A stretch of DNA of 64,000 nt from Branchiostoma lanceolatum (taxonomy: Eukaryota > Chordata > Leptocardii > Amphioxiformes > Branchiostomatidae), in assembly GCF_035083965.1 (NCBI RefSeq), contig NC_089723.1:29701193-29765192 (forward strand). Reading direction: 5' to 3'. Made by a program: the position numbers and the translations under genes. Positions within the stretch are counted from its first letter, which is position 1; the number at the start of each line of letters is the position of its first letter. The notes under the pieces are model-generated. The model searched no databases and had not been told where the DNA came from. It was given only the letters and a program-made list of their open reading frames with translations. This document shows positions 1 to 10,091 of this stretch, piece after piece.

Positions 1-92
1 ATTTTTCAATTAGCGGCACTTCATGATTCAGGGGAGAACCCATTTGACATTACTACTGCATGCTGCTCTACTGTCACGGTACTGTAATGTTA

Positions 93-338
93 CTGTATGC
101 TAATTTCTGACTTGTGTGTTGTGACGATCATTAATTGAAAATGGACAAACACCAAAAACAACTTCGGTTTCAGTGCCTCAACAGCTTTGTACTTCAGGAC
201 CACAGCTGCATTTGCAACCTGGCACTCTCTCAGCCCCACCAGAATGATGTCTGATGCCCTTTGACACAAGCGTTTCTGCCCATCAAAGCACATAGCCTCC
301 AGCCTGCCATTCCTAACATCTCTGTACTTGTTGCAAAA
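93..338 (-). CDS. Possible 3' exon of the copy A gene (uncertain)
   Basis: An open frame follows an acceptor-like ccccag at 339-344. It begins [20 protein letters not shown] and runs about 81 codons to a stop at 90. Copy B has the same frame at 12228-12473. Of the differences between the copies in this frame, at least seven of roughly eleven change an amino acid, which argues against strong protein constraint. It may be transcribed 3' sequence or a decayed exon; the proline-rich exon upstream already ends in a stop. Confidence 0.25.
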
Positions 339-394
339 CTGGGGCAGTCACGGGCTAATTCTTTTCTCCATACGATTCTGAGGTCTTTTTTATC

Positions 395-420
395 ATTCTT
401 TTTTTTTGGGGGGGGGGGGA
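395..420 (+). repeat. Poly(T)-poly(G) tract
   Basis: A T-run is followed directly by about eleven G residues. The equivalent site in copy B (about 12547-12566) has a shorter T7G6 tract, so this is a length-variable homopolymer pair that has changed since the duplication. Confidence 0.8.
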
Positions 421-539
421 CTCGTCTTTTGACGAAATGGATAATTGAAATGGGACCATATGGGAACTTAAATAACAGAGAGGAGGAAAACGTAGACGGA
501 TGGCCAAAATGTAGGAGCTGGATAAAAAGGGTCGCGGCT

Positions 540-1060
540 GATCATGAGTTACATCTTAAACAGAACAGGGACAGATGGGTTGGAGTGGGAAGGGACGGTG
601 TGGGAGGGGCTTAAGTCTGTGGTGACCAGGGCGTATAGTCGGGGAGGGGGGCGTACGGCAGGGGAGGATTGGTGTTGTCGAGGAACTGTGAGATGGGCTG
701 GGAAGGGGCGGTGTCTGAGGCGGGATAATAAGGGGCGGCGGTGGGGTTCAGTGCAGAAGGGGTGGAGACGGGAACAGAGGGGGTGGACTGGGAAGGGGCG
801 GTGTATGAGCTGGGGTAAAAAGGGAGGGCGGTGGGGTCTAGTTCACTAGGGGTGGAGACTGGGACAGAGGGGATGGATTGGGACGGGACGTCGAGCGTCC
901 AGGGGGGGTAATCAGGCAGGGGGACATATGGCAGAGGGGGGTTGGTGTTGTCGAGGAATAGGGAGGTACATCCGGGTGGCAGAGGGGGGTGGATATGAAC
1001 ATAGGGGCAGACGGAAGCGGTGGGGTGCTCGGTGTCAGGATGGGTGCGGGATCTGTGAAA
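540..1060 (+). repeat. G-rich low-complexity block (proline-exon, copy A)
   Basis: The plus strand is strongly G-rich, with many GGGG runs separated by short spacers. The complementary strand encodes the proline-rich exon of the small gene. Similar composition occurs at 12690-13230. Multiple G-runs make G-quadruplex formation on the plus strand plausible. Confidence 0.6.
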
Positions 1061-1494
1061 GCAAGAATCTCATCATGAATCAGCTGTGAAAAAAAAGAAA
1101 ATCAATATAAAAATGTAGAGTCTTCAGCAAACTCACTGACATTGCACTATGTTACTTTTGCTTTTCAGTCTAGTATGCAATTGATTTTTATGAGATTACT
1201 TGCAAAGCAAAACAATATGGATTACAAGAAGAATGAAAGACATAGATAAATTCGGAATGATTACTATTCTTGATCTAAATCTACCTAAGACATCTAAAGG
1301 GCTTGACTTCCTTTCTGTATGCAATACTAGGAGTTGAATTGTCCAACGTTTTGGTAGATGAACGGATTGGACGACTCAAGAAAGAAGATGATTTTGTTGT
1401 TTGGTGAGATGTGAGAAGCTTGCGGCAATGTTGGAGTCGTCTATGACTAATTTACCAATTTTAAGGTATTTTGGACATATTGACACAAAAAATG

Positions 1495-2850
1495 TACGGT
1501 ATTTAACGCTACTTCACCGAAGTCCGATAAAACCGAGTTCCTTCCGATAAAATCTAATTGAAACCAATCTGGCAACACAATAAACAATAATTTTCTGTTA
1601 GATGCCAATATCATACATTACCTTTGTCACGCTGTATGACCCTATACATGTTATATTTGCTGCTGATACCATCATGTTATTGATGCTGCATCTATCATAT
1701 ATCACGTTTTTAGAAATCCCGTATAACGTTTGGTAACATAAATTCGCGGGGTACTTAAATTCGCGATTTTTTGAAAACGGGGTATTTAGGGATATGTGCT
1801 AGATGCAAAATCAGTTATAACGCCAGCAATGTAAACCGGATAGACAAACGTATTCAGAACACTGGCTGAAAAGCTTCGATAACCATGCATTAGAAGTTGG
1901 CGACGTCAAAAACTCTCCGTCCCTTATTGACAGAGTCTGGGGGCTTCGTGGGAGAATCACACTGCACGGTTGTTCGCTGGTTTATAAGACAAATGTCACA
2001 TCTCCTGCCTGCTAAACACAATTATTTACAAGACAACTTATTACAATCTCTTTTGCTAACCTGCAACTGGATTCTAAGTGTGATCAATCATCAAAACTCC
2101 TCTTTGTTGCTACAACCTACGGCCGTGTATTTTCCCGCCGTCATATTATTACCCAGAATCCTGTCGTCAAGCAGACGACAAAGGTTTGTGAGGAACACTT
2201 TTTTGTCTAAATGTTGCGTGTGATAGTGGACTGAAGACGATATTTTCCTCAAAGTTTGCTCCTAACACAACAAGGAACACATGGACATAGTAGTATAACC
2301 ATTGCTACGGCATCCAGCTAACTTTTCATGAATAATGTACACGTTGCCATGACGGTGGGGATCGACTTTGAGTGACGTTCTACCGACTCAACAAACGGGA
2401 TGTTCCCGAAGGCCTGCCAGTGTGTGCGGTACGGCCGTTTTTTCGTGTATTTTTTACTTGGACACGTCTATATCCATAGCACTCTCCTCAAGCCAAGGAT
2501 GGAACGAATAGCTGCTGTATAAAATGTAATTAGCGGTAATATATTCAAGACGAATCTTCTCTCCCGAAATAATGTTCACACCTGTCTGACAACACCGTCA
2601 TTGTGCGTGCGGCGGACGGTAGTTTCAAGTTGAAATATTATGGTGTCAGCACGACTAGAGACAAAATCTACCATATATATGATTAGTGCAAAGATAGTAC
2701 ATGATACTGACAGAATAATAGAAAAAAAGATGGTTTATTGTTCTGCTAGATTGATTTTAGTCAACCATTATCGGAAAAATGGCGAATTTATGTTACCCAA
2801 TGTTATATGTTACCCTGCGAAGTTAGGTGAAGTAGCGCTACCTATTCTCT
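1495..2850. mobile_element. Outer TIR element interrupted by an inner one (copy A)
   Basis: The motif aacgctacttcacc at about 1507 recurs inverted (ggtgaagtagcg) at about 2826. In copy B the same pair is much closer together (about 13667 and 13930). This suggests a small outer MITE of roughly 280 bp into which the 1726-2803 element inserted in copy A. No transposase is visible. The outer ends are approximate. Confidence 0.4.
1726..2803. mobile_element. 1.08-kb DNA transposon with TIRs, copy A only
   Basis: The left end acgtttggtaacataaattc and the inverted right end match at about 20 of 22 positions. TATA lies directly outside both ends (1722-1725 and 2804-2807). Copy B has a single TATA at 13904-13907 at the same place, so the site is empty there. 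The element contains short ORFs (1897-2223, 2640-2867) that resemble no transposase, so it is probably non-autonomous. Two-base differences beside the right end leave the exact duplication length (2 to 4 bp) open. Confidence 0.65.
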
Positions 2851-3346
2851 CGTTAATAGGCAGTTGAAGTTCGGGCAATATTCCTACCGTTCAGTTGGAA
2901 TCCTGTTGTGATGTTGAGTTCTGTTTGGGCCACCACGTTTTCAATCACTTTGTTCAGAATATCTGTATGTAAAGAATATAAAACATTTTTTGTTATAGTG
3001 GTCGTGAGGTTATTACTGGTATATTGACTTAATTTGCCTTATTCGAAAGATGGCTGTGATTTACTTGTAGCCATACAAGTGTCACTATCTTAAGTATAAA
3101 GTTTGGTTAATTGGCTTGCAGTACAGAAATAGTGCCGAGAGGTTTGGTACAAGTTATTAAGTATACTGCATAAAAATTCAAGTCAAACAGTTATGTTCAA
3201 CATTTTCTGTGGCAAACGTAAGAAAACGTAGAAATATCCTGTCTTTCACAGGATTCCAGTACATTTACTTTGTCTTTCAATTACGCAAGAATTTCACGTC
3301 GGCACTTCAAACAGAAATGTTGACGCCTTGCCGGTCTTCTGATTGA

Positions 3347-3462
3347 TCTCCAAGCAGTTCTACCAGTGGCAATGGCAGTATCCAAGGGGCAAACACTATT
3401 TGGACACTGTTTTTCCCTTTGGACACTGTCATTGCCACCGGCATGTCTGCTTGGAGATCGAG
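3347..3462. mobile_element. Small palindromic element (copy A)
   Basis: The arms start gatctccaagcag and return inverted as ctgcttggagatc about 115 bp later, with the internal caatggcagt/actgtcattg pairing extending the stem. The same structure is at about 14719-14837 in copy B, so it predates the duplication. It is a foldback MITE-like sequence with no coding content. Confidence 0.5.
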
Positions 3463-3553
3463 TAGAAACTAATTTGTGCTAACGTATGTTCCCACAGTTT
3501 TCTTCATACTCGGTAGTGGAGGTGTGGTTATCTGAGCACGTCCCAGTACATAC

Positions 3554-3655
3554 CGGTAACGACGTCGACGTCTCCTACCGAGGACGGGACATCGGTTGAG
3601 TACGGCACTAGTGGCTCGGCGGGGACGGGCGGTGGAGCGGTGTCCGTGGAGGCTA
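3554..3655 (-). CDS. Small gene copy A, exon 2
   Basis: A 102-nt exon between acceptor tttcacag (just above 3655) and donor ACCG|gtatgt. Entering in phase 1 it encodes VASTDTAPPPVPAEPLVPYS followed by an acidic Asp/Val stretch. It is identical in layout to 14932-15033 in copy B. A longer Arg-rich ORF in another frame overlaps it but has no splice logic. Confidence 0.5.
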
Positions 3656-4232
3656 CTGTGAAAAGCGTCGTTTAGCGACATTGTCAAAACTGATTCTCCT
3701 TTCCCCGAAAGTTATAGACCTTAAGCTTGTTTTCATTTTTCCTCGAAGCCTGCTTTGTGAGGCATGCCACAACATGTGGCGTACACAAACATGGGAATAT
3801 ACTGAACAAAACATTAGTATGTACCATTCTTCCTAAGTTACAGTTAAATGTCTATTTAACAGACTTTTACAAGAATCTCTGCCGGTCTACAATGTGTTGC
3901 AGAGGAAAGTCTAGCCAGAGCTAACCTCCACCACATTACAATCTAGTTGAGGCCGTTTGATGACCTGATATAAAGTTGTATTGACTATTGACATATCTCA
4001 GAACTCACAAAACTCACATGTGAAATTCACCGTCGTTGCTAGACTAATAAAACATATAACATATGCATATAACTTTAAGAAAACATTTTTGATATTGGGT
4101 CACGTGACTTAGAGATACTGAATAAATTTAGGCATATAATTCCGTGTCTTCAATTCAAACTTGAGGCTTTTAAAATACAACTCAGTGAGAACACAAAAAA
4201 TAACGTCCTTAGCAGCTCATGCTTGAGGTTAC

Positions 4233-4407
4233 CTTTTCTGTACTCCTCTTCTTCGTCATTCGTCTGTTTCTTTCGGTTGATGAGACCACAGGTACACAGC
4301 GTCAAAAATGCTGACAGCAACCGTGATGCTCTTCCCGGCTTCTTCTTCCCATTGAGAGACTTCTTCTCCACAGGGGAAGACGGTTTCGGTCCTGCTTTCT
4401 TCGCCAT
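4233..4407 (-). CDS. Small gene copy A, exon 1
   Basis: The ATG is at 4407 and the frame runs 175 nt to a donor AAAG|gtaacc at 4233, ending in phase 1. The encoded 58 residues are Lys/Pro-rich, then LLSAFLTLCTCGLI, then Asn-Asp-Glu4. The same exon at 15641-15815 in copy B keeps length, frame and donor. The open frame upstream of this ATG runs into the inserted retrotransposon and is not conserved in B, so 4407 is the better start. Confidence 0.55.
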
Positions 4408-4464
4408 GTTGCTCAGAAAGTGAGCGGTACAGACGGGGAGTTCTCGAACATCAGATGACAAAGG

Positions 4465-5034
4465 AGTATGTGGGGGACACAACACATCTCGTTAGAACTC
4501 AAGCTAAAACTCTTCCAAGTTTATGTTATACCCGTGATACTTTATAACGCCGGGACATGGGGACTCACCGAGCAGCTTGCGTATAAGATTGACTCATGGC
4601 ACCGGAAACAACTGAGACGTCTAACAGGTCACATCTACCCCAACTGCATCAGCAACGTCAAGTTGTACAACAAGTGTAGAACATCACCACTACAAAACGA
4701 AGTCCACCGTCGCAGATGGTTTCTCTTTGGTCACATTCTCCGTACGCCAGAAGACTCTCCGCCACAGAAAGTGCTAAACATTGCATTCAGTAAAAAACTT
4801 ACACCGAGACAAGGGAGGCCCCGCGAGGGGCTCCTAAGCAGCCTCATAGATGACTGTAAACTGTACATGAAAATGAACATTAGAACGGAAACCCACGTAC
4901 TGAAATACCTCCGAAAAAGAGCTAGAAACAAACAGGATTGGGCAAAGATGTACACTGATTTGGTCAAATTGTAATCTCAGCACATAGATATATCGATTTG
5001 ACCAAGAACAGTCATTATTATTATTATTATTATT
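4465..5034 (+). mobile_element. 5'-truncated non-LTR retrotransposon
   Basis: A 570-bp insert ends in an (att)n tail. It is flanked by a perfect 12-bp direct repeat agatgacaaagg (4453-4464 and 5035-5046). Copy B contains that 12-mer once, at 15878-15889, giving the empty site. The plus-strand frame to 4974 encodes the C-terminal end of a LINE-type ORF2: a WHRKQLRRLTG-type segment, a Leu-Tyr-Asn-Lys-Cys segment, and RRRWFLFGHILR. The reverse transcriptase catalytic region is missing, so this is a dead 3' fragment. The clade (RTE, CR1 or other) cannot be decided from this piece. Confidence 0.85.
4492..4974 (+). pseudogene. C-terminal fragment of non-LTR ORF2
   Basis: About 160 codons remain of the region downstream of the reverse transcriptase palm in LINE ORF2 proteins, including the conserved GHILR motif and a terminal QDWAKMYTDLVKL before the stop. 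There is no start of its own, since the frame enters from the truncation point. Confidence 0.7.
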
Positions 5035-5046
5035 AGATGACAAAGG

Positions 5047-5155
5047 GAGAACAATCGGAACGTTGGACCAATCAAAATAAAAGAACGTCGGACCAATCAG
5101 AACAAACGGAACGTCGGACCAATCAGAACAAATGGAACGTCGGCCCATTCAGGTT
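5047..5155 (+). promoter_or_regulatory. CCAAT-box repeat array upstream of copy A gene
   Basis: About four tandem units of roughly 25 bp carry cggaccaatcagaacaaa. Each of the first three includes a CCAAT box; the last has decayed to cccattcagg. The array lies about 640 bp upstream of exon 1, or about 60 bp once the retrotransposon is removed. The empty-site copy B has the same array. CCAAT boxes work in either orientation, so a role in the minus-strand gene's promoter is plausible but inferred. Confidence 0.5.
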
Positions 5156-5539
5156 GCGATTGGAAATGTCAGATTAGTATCTTTGACCTCGACGCCAGAC
5201 TCCAAAAATGAAAGGTGTTCACAGAATACTTACTTTTCTAATTACGGGTTAAAACCCAGACTGTAACATTCCGATCGAGTGCCATATAAATGCATGTAAA
5301 ACAGATCGTCAGCATACAATTATCGTCTTGTCGTTTTTATATCTTCCTTGATTTGCATACACTGTCATATGATTTCACTCCACTCTTCCAAAAGATCCCA
5401 TCTACCATGTATCCAAATTCCACTTCGCTGCAATATTTACTTTTCTCGCAGGGCAAGCTTAAACCCGAGCTTTTTGAGGCGACGTCTCTTCCTCTGTTAC
5501 ATAAAGTTGGTTTAGGTCAAGGCAAACACTGATTTGAGC

Positions 5540-5935
5540 AATGACCATGACGACAACGAAGCATCGTCCAGCGACTAGCGACATTACTCCATTCGAACAA
5601 TTGAGCAATGACCATGACGGTACCGAAGCGAAGCCCAGTGACAGGCGATTGTACTTCTAATTCTCACTGAATAACGTACCATACTGGACGGCGCTTCAGT
5701 ACCACTATGTTCATAGCTCAATTTAGATGTTGCCTGGCTGAAGTACCGTCATCCGTCACTGGGCGGCGCTTCGGTACCGTCATGGTTCCTGCGTGAATTA
5801 GATATTGTCCGACAGGAGTATTGTTACTCGTCATTGAGCGGCGCTTGGTCATGGCTAAAAATAGACTTTGTCTGGCTGTAATACCATAGCCGGTCAATTT
5901 GTGACGCTTCATTACCCTCATGTTCATTGCATAAA
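5540..5935. repeat. Inverting minisatellite, copy A
   Basis: Units of about 70-80 bp built around gcaatgaccatgacgg and cgcccagtgacgagtgacgg occur first in one orientation (5540-5650) and then reversed (5700-5930). The array therefore folds back on itself. The equivalent in copy B (16155-16700) has more units. No protein is encoded in any conserved frame. Confidence 0.65.
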
Positions 5936-6005
5936 TCAGTTTTTTCTTGGCTGAAGCCAAATTGAAACCCGAATCGCACAACTACCCCTCTGGGGTGATG
6001 CTGTC

Positions 6006-6270
6006 CTTGGTACTGAAAACCTACTTCAATTGTTATTAACAGTTCCAGGATTACACATACAACCACTTGCCAAAGTATTTCCCCTTGTGGTTACAAATGT
6101 AAAATTTCTACCTGTACGGGATTTGGTGCAAGGAAACCAGCAATTTAGACTCTTACAATAACTTTTGGCAATTACACTTAAGTTTAATAAAAAAAGCTAA
6201 CTTGTAGATTGAAGATTGGTTGTCGGTGTACATACACTCTATCTTTCCGCACTTGTACATCTATTATTCA
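6006..6270. repeat. Direct repeat flanking the UGT segment, left
   Basis: This block matches 11290-11555 and 16855-17110 with many small differences. Together with 11290-11555 it brackets the 5-kb segment holding the UGT gene, so the UGT lies between two copies of the duplication unit's end. Confidence 0.75.
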
Positions 6271-6549
6271 TCAAGAGGATTTATTGCTTATCATGTGATA
6301 AACTGCTCTGTGTGTTCAACTACAACGTCCATCATCAATTAGATTTTTGACCGTTCGCTTACATCAATTTTGGGGTGTCCAGAGGCTGTAATCCACAAAA
6401 TCAAATCAGTGTTGCCCTAGCTAAGTATTTAATTCTTAGACTCCTAGATCGTAGCGATTTGCATTGTCATTACACTCTAGAACTAGCGCCTACGTTACTT
6501 GGTCCAGTACATTTTGGAACTTAGTTGGGTAAGAGTATTACAATATATC

Positions 6550-6555
6550 TTTATT
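6550..6555 (-). terminator. Polyadenylation signal for the UGT gene
   Basis: AATAAA on the minus strand, about 200 nt after the UGT stop codon at 6756-6758. It is the first canonical signal downstream of the stop. Confidence 0.55.
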
Positions 6556-6755
6556 TACCGTGTATACAGTAAAGGATAATCTCAATGACAATTGGCATCT
6601 TATCACCAAACAAAACGTGAGACGCAACGAAGCCACATTGCACTACCACTAGCTACTTGAAAAACATCATGCTTCACCTCCATTGAGGATGACTGCTTTA
6701 CCTCTATCACCTAACATTATTTGCATAATTCCAGATGTATCTAACAGCTAGGTGT

Positions 6756-7038
6756 CTATTGAGACTTCAACTTGGCTCCACTTTTACAGCAAATCGTCCT
6801 ACAGAAGAACGAACAGCTGTACCACACGGTACCCAGGACAGCTGAACAGACGCCAAACAGGAACACAGCCACGTCCAGCAGGTAGTACTGGTACCATGGT
6901 AGCTCCACGGCGCGTGCGCGGAGATGGGGTAGTCGGCCATGTTTGATGACGTGTTCTATCCACCAGACGGCCCGCTCCATGGGTGACTGGGGTTGGTCAC
7001 GGTGTAGGCGGGACAGGCGGATTGCGGTCTCCCGGTAG
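6756..7038 (-). CDS. UGT exon 4 (last)
   Basis: Acceptor tttcgcag. It encodes SYRETAIRLSRLHRDQPQSP, the following WWIEHVIKHG helix, the transmembrane segment and a short tail ending at TAG 6756-6758. Confidence 0.92.
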
Positions 7039-9086
7039 CTGCGAAATAGGACATAAAACGTAGAAAAACTTATAAATCTAATTATTGAGTATAAAGAATG
7101 TTTGCCTGCGTTTACCTCACATATAGTATGCAAAATCATATTTCACAAATGTGTAAGGATAACGTTGCTGTTGCAAATAAGTATATCCGTACACAATGTA
7201 CAATATAGGTATGCGTGTGTTTAGTTTGTTTAATGTGTACCAAACCCTGCACCGCCCATGAAACATCAGCAGTACCTGTTGTTGGTGACAACATGAAGAA
7301 TGGCCTGGTACAACTGTTCGGCGGTGACCGTGCTGAAGTCCAACTTCACCCCCAGTCCCCTGGCCACCACCCGGGCGGCGTTGGCGGGCTGATCCCCGAA
7401 CAGCGGCAGACAGACCATGGGCACGCCGTGGTGAAGGGCCTCGTACAGTCCGTTCGATCCAGCGTGAGTGATGAAAGCTCGGGTCTTTGGGTGGGCTACG
7501 ACAAACACAGTAAGAAGCATTTAGCAAATTGTCCGCAAATGTAATACATAGATTATAAAACCTTATTGATAAAAAAGTCCACGATCCGTAGAATGTCTTC
7601 TTGTGAATTCATAATACCAAAGCCCTCACCATAGCAAGGGCTATAACATGAGCAGACAAACAGAACCAATAAAAACAATACCTCTCGTTGGAGCTGAAGC
7701 TCCTTCCCGGAGGTAAAGGTACGGGCTCAGGTCTATGAATGCGTTTTTGAGATAGGGATTTTAAAGTGATCAAAGTATATCATACATAACTGCTGTATTC
7801 CCCTTATTGCGTCAACTTTTAACAGCTTTGTCTTATAAAGATGATCTTACCGATCAGGTCGTTCTGAGGCAGCCAGGCCAGTAGTTTGGTGTTGTTGCCC
7901 AGACCGGTCGGCTTCTCTCCCAGGTACCGCCACACCACCTTCTGTCGGAGTCGGGCGAAGGCTGCCGCGAAGACTTCTCGTCTCTCCGTCGACATCGTCT
8001 TGACCATCGACCCGAAACTGACTACAATCACTCCATCGTCTCCAGAGCTCTGGACAAACGCTTCCATGTCCTGTGGAAAGATGAATCAGACATACTGGTG
8101 AATTTATTCGACGCCCACCATTGTCGAATTAAGCTGATTTGAATAGAGCGTTTTTCCCGACAGTTCCTATATGATACATGTATTTGCGGCTCGCGGGTAG
8201 TAAAAGAACTCACCTCAGAAAGGGGGTGGGGGCGGCGGACGTTCAGTCCCCCAACCTGAACCATGTTAGGCATGGTGGGACGAGGATAATCCAGCACATT
8301 GTCGGTTCGACAATAAAGCCACAAGTCCGTACGTGACGTCACGCTCTGAATGGTTTCTTCCTCACCAATGTACTTATGGACCAGTTCATCATAGAGCCTA
8401 CCCGCAACCCAAGGTGAAATCGTGCTATCAAGAGTAGACAAGACAATGTTCTGAAGTCGTTGTACAAAGGTCATATCATCGGTAAAATCGGTAGCTATAG
8501 ACGGCACGTACGACAGAGGCAGCGGTACACCGGTAGCTTTTTCGTCAAGTAAGTAAAGCTCTACAAGGGTAACGGCGATGTGGGGGACACGGATGTCTAG
8601 ATGGGCTGAGAGGATAGCACCACACGGAAAGAAGGAATCAGAAATGACAACACTGCACTGGGATGTTTTCAGTCGATCCAACAGGTTTCTGTCACCCAAT
8701 AACACGGAACAGTATTGTTTGGACTCTTCTGAATAGCCATCGATCACTTCAATAAATTTATAAAGAGACAATACTTTAGCCGAGGAAAACGCTTGGTCTT
8801 GCATATCCTGGAGCCTTGTATGGGTTCCTTTGTCTTGGAATGCTTCAAACTGAAAGTCAGGCCAGTCTGTCCGCCGTTTTTCTACAATGTCCTCTGAAAC
8901 AACCACAGTGACGATATGACCTTTGTCCACCAAAGCACGACCAATTTTAGCCAGAGCCATCCAGTGACTGTTGGCAGTTGGCAGAGGTACCAACAGAACC
9001 TTCTCTGCGCTGCTCCTGTGTCTGATCAGAAAACACAGGAAAACTAGCAGGATGACGAAACATCGACGCTTCGGCCCAGTTCCCAT
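6756..9086 (-). CDS. UDP-glucuronosyl/UDP-glycosyltransferase, complete, four exons
   Basis: The joined exons 8214-9086, 7851-8070, 7276-7495 and 6756-7038 give 531 residues, the usual UGT length, with all phases consistent. The N-terminus has a hydrophobic signal sequence (about residues 10-28). HWMALAKIGRALVDKGHIVT holds the expected catalytic His, and QCSVVISDSFFPCGAILS the paired Asp. The donor-binding signature is complete: THAGSNGLYEALHHGVPMVC followed by LPLFGDQPANA. A C-terminal membrane helix (YYLLDVAVFLFGVC and on) precedes a short Lys-containing cytoplasmic tail. The enzyme should be an ER-membrane type I protein with a lumenal catalytic domain that adds a sugar from UDP-sugar to small lipophilic acceptors. 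The exact subfamily and sugar cannot be told from sequence alone. Confidence 0.93.
7276..7495 (-). CDS. UGT exon 3
   Basis: It carries the UGT signature motif that binds the UDP-sugar, including the GSNG and FGDQPANA elements. Acceptor ttgtcgtag, donor AACAG|gtactg, phases 1 and 2. Confidence 0.93.
7851..8070 (-). CDS. UGT exon 2
   Basis: Acceptor ttccacag and donor GATCG|gtaaga, ending in phase 1. It encodes DMEAFVQSSGDDGVIVVSFG and the linker to the donor-binding domain, ending at WLPQNDLI. Confidence 0.93.
8214..9086 (-). CDS. UGT exon 1
   Basis: It encodes the first 291 residues: signal peptide, acceptor-binding domain, catalytic His and its Asp partner. The start is the ATG at 9086, followed immediately by a basic then hydrophobic leader. 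The donor is CTGAG|gtgagt at 8214, phase 0. Confidence 0.93.
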
Positions 9087-9539
9087 GTTGCTTGATTCTT
9101 TCCAAATTTTGTGAACTGCTGTCTGATCGCCCTGTATCTAGGTCAGTGATTTGGATGTATAACATATAGATGCGATTGGTAGTCCATACGAAACTGGTCG
9201 CTTTTGGACCAATCATATCCGGCATGCCCGAGGCCGGGTATTTGATGTTTGCGTTAGGGCCATAGCGATGAGTAACGTTAACCAGGTTAGGTACACAATG
9301 CACTGATCGTCCTCGATAACGTTTACACGGGTCTTCGGCTAGTGTGGCCGAGCGGACATTGTCGGTGTTGGTCTAAGCTGTTCGTATTCCATATCTGGCG
9401 TGTTGTAAGTGCTTGAAACGGAAGAGCCAAGAAACTGAATATCGACACCAGAAAAATGAGACTTTAAGAATCATCAAAACGGAGTATTATGATATAAAGG
9501 ACCATGGAATTTTTTTCCGTGCGCTTTTAGTGTTAATTT

Positions 9540-9605
9540 TCCGCAGACCAAACAATCTTCACTGATTGGTCAGTGTACTTTAGCGGACCAATCAGCCTCG
9601 ACATA
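9540..9605. promoter_or_regulatory. Paired CCAAT boxes upstream of UGT
   Basis: An inverted CCAAT (ctgattggtcag) and a direct one (ggaccaatcag) lie about 30 bp apart, roughly 480 bp upstream of the UGT start codon. The core matches the CCAAT units upstream of the duplicated small gene. A promoter role is inference. Confidence 0.35.
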
Positions 9606-9885
9606 ACAATGTTGACGGCGTAGTTGTAGTTCTACTTTATTCACACACAGGGCGGTACTAATGTCTGGGGTTCACGAGAGCTCCTTCATAGACGTCTAAA
9701 AGATATTGAGTGTGACGTGAACCATGTGTTTGCATCCATAGCTGATAGGGGGCTCAAACCTATACCTTCTTCAAGAGCCCAATGGCTAATTCCTGCCGTA
9801 GCATGTCCAGGACATGAGATATAGAAAACAGAAGTTCTGCTGCAGTACCAGGGAAAGCCGCTAGGTGGTCCATAGTCGAAGTCCC

Positions 9886-10091
9886 AACAAACGACACCAA
9901 AAACCTAAGAGATAGATTGGGAAAATCAGAGCTCAATTTTCATTACCAGTAAGAAAAAGCTGTATTAGCCTTCTGTGCTAGGATAGGGCTTCCATGATTA
10001 GGACTAAACATTATAAAACATTTTCTTATTGGTAATGCAAATCAAGCCCTGATTTGCATGATCTATCTGTAAGGTTTTTGGTGCCGTTGTT
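9886..10091. mobile_element. Foldback MITE-like element
   Basis: The left arm aacaaacgacaccaaaaacc and about 45 further bases are repeated inverted at the right end (ggtttttggtgccgttgtt), giving arms near 67 bp. A short motif gccttctgtgcta occurs both inside (9968) and just outside (10094). No ORF. Confidence 0.65.

Larger units (their letters stand above)
615..4407 (-). pseudogene. Unrecognised small gene, copy A (frameshifted)
   Basis: This is the copy A version of the gene at 12752-15815. Exon 1 (4233-4407) starts with MAKKAGPKPSSPVEKK and includes a short hydrophobic Cys-containing segment followed by an acidic EEEE run. Exon 2 (3554-3655) and exon 3 (from 1052 downward) are in matching phase 1. 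In exon 3 a 25-nt deletion relative to copy B, near 985-1005, shifts the proline-rich frame and leads to a stop near 850. The original frame remains open on the far side and ends at the same TAA (about 614). Either the copy is a pseudogene or it makes a shorter protein; a sequence error is also possible. I do not recognise the family. Confidence 0.5.
1..6270. repeat. Segmental duplication, copy A
   Basis: This block aligns by eye, in the same order and orientation, with about 12135-17110. Shared landmarks are the exon-like ORF at 90-338, the G-rich block at 540-1060, exon 2 at 3554-3655, exon 1 at 4233-4407, the CCAAT-box array near 5050-5150, the minisatellite at 5540-5930 and a 3' block at 6006-6270. 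Most of the sequence is only a few percent diverged. Copy A differs by two insertions (1726-2803 and 4465-5034) and by a 25-nt deletion in the proline-rich exon. The left edge of the unit lies outside the window. Confidence 0.85.

Noticed and set aside
3469..3687. Arg-rich ORF (RRRRRRYR), minus strand, with a twin at 14847-15065
   Set aside because: It lies in a different frame over the exon 2 of the small gene and has no matching splice phase; both twins simply inherit the duplication.
4408..4485. N-terminal extension of copy A exon 1 to an upstream Met
   Set aside because: The extension reads into the inserted retrotransposon and is absent from copy B.
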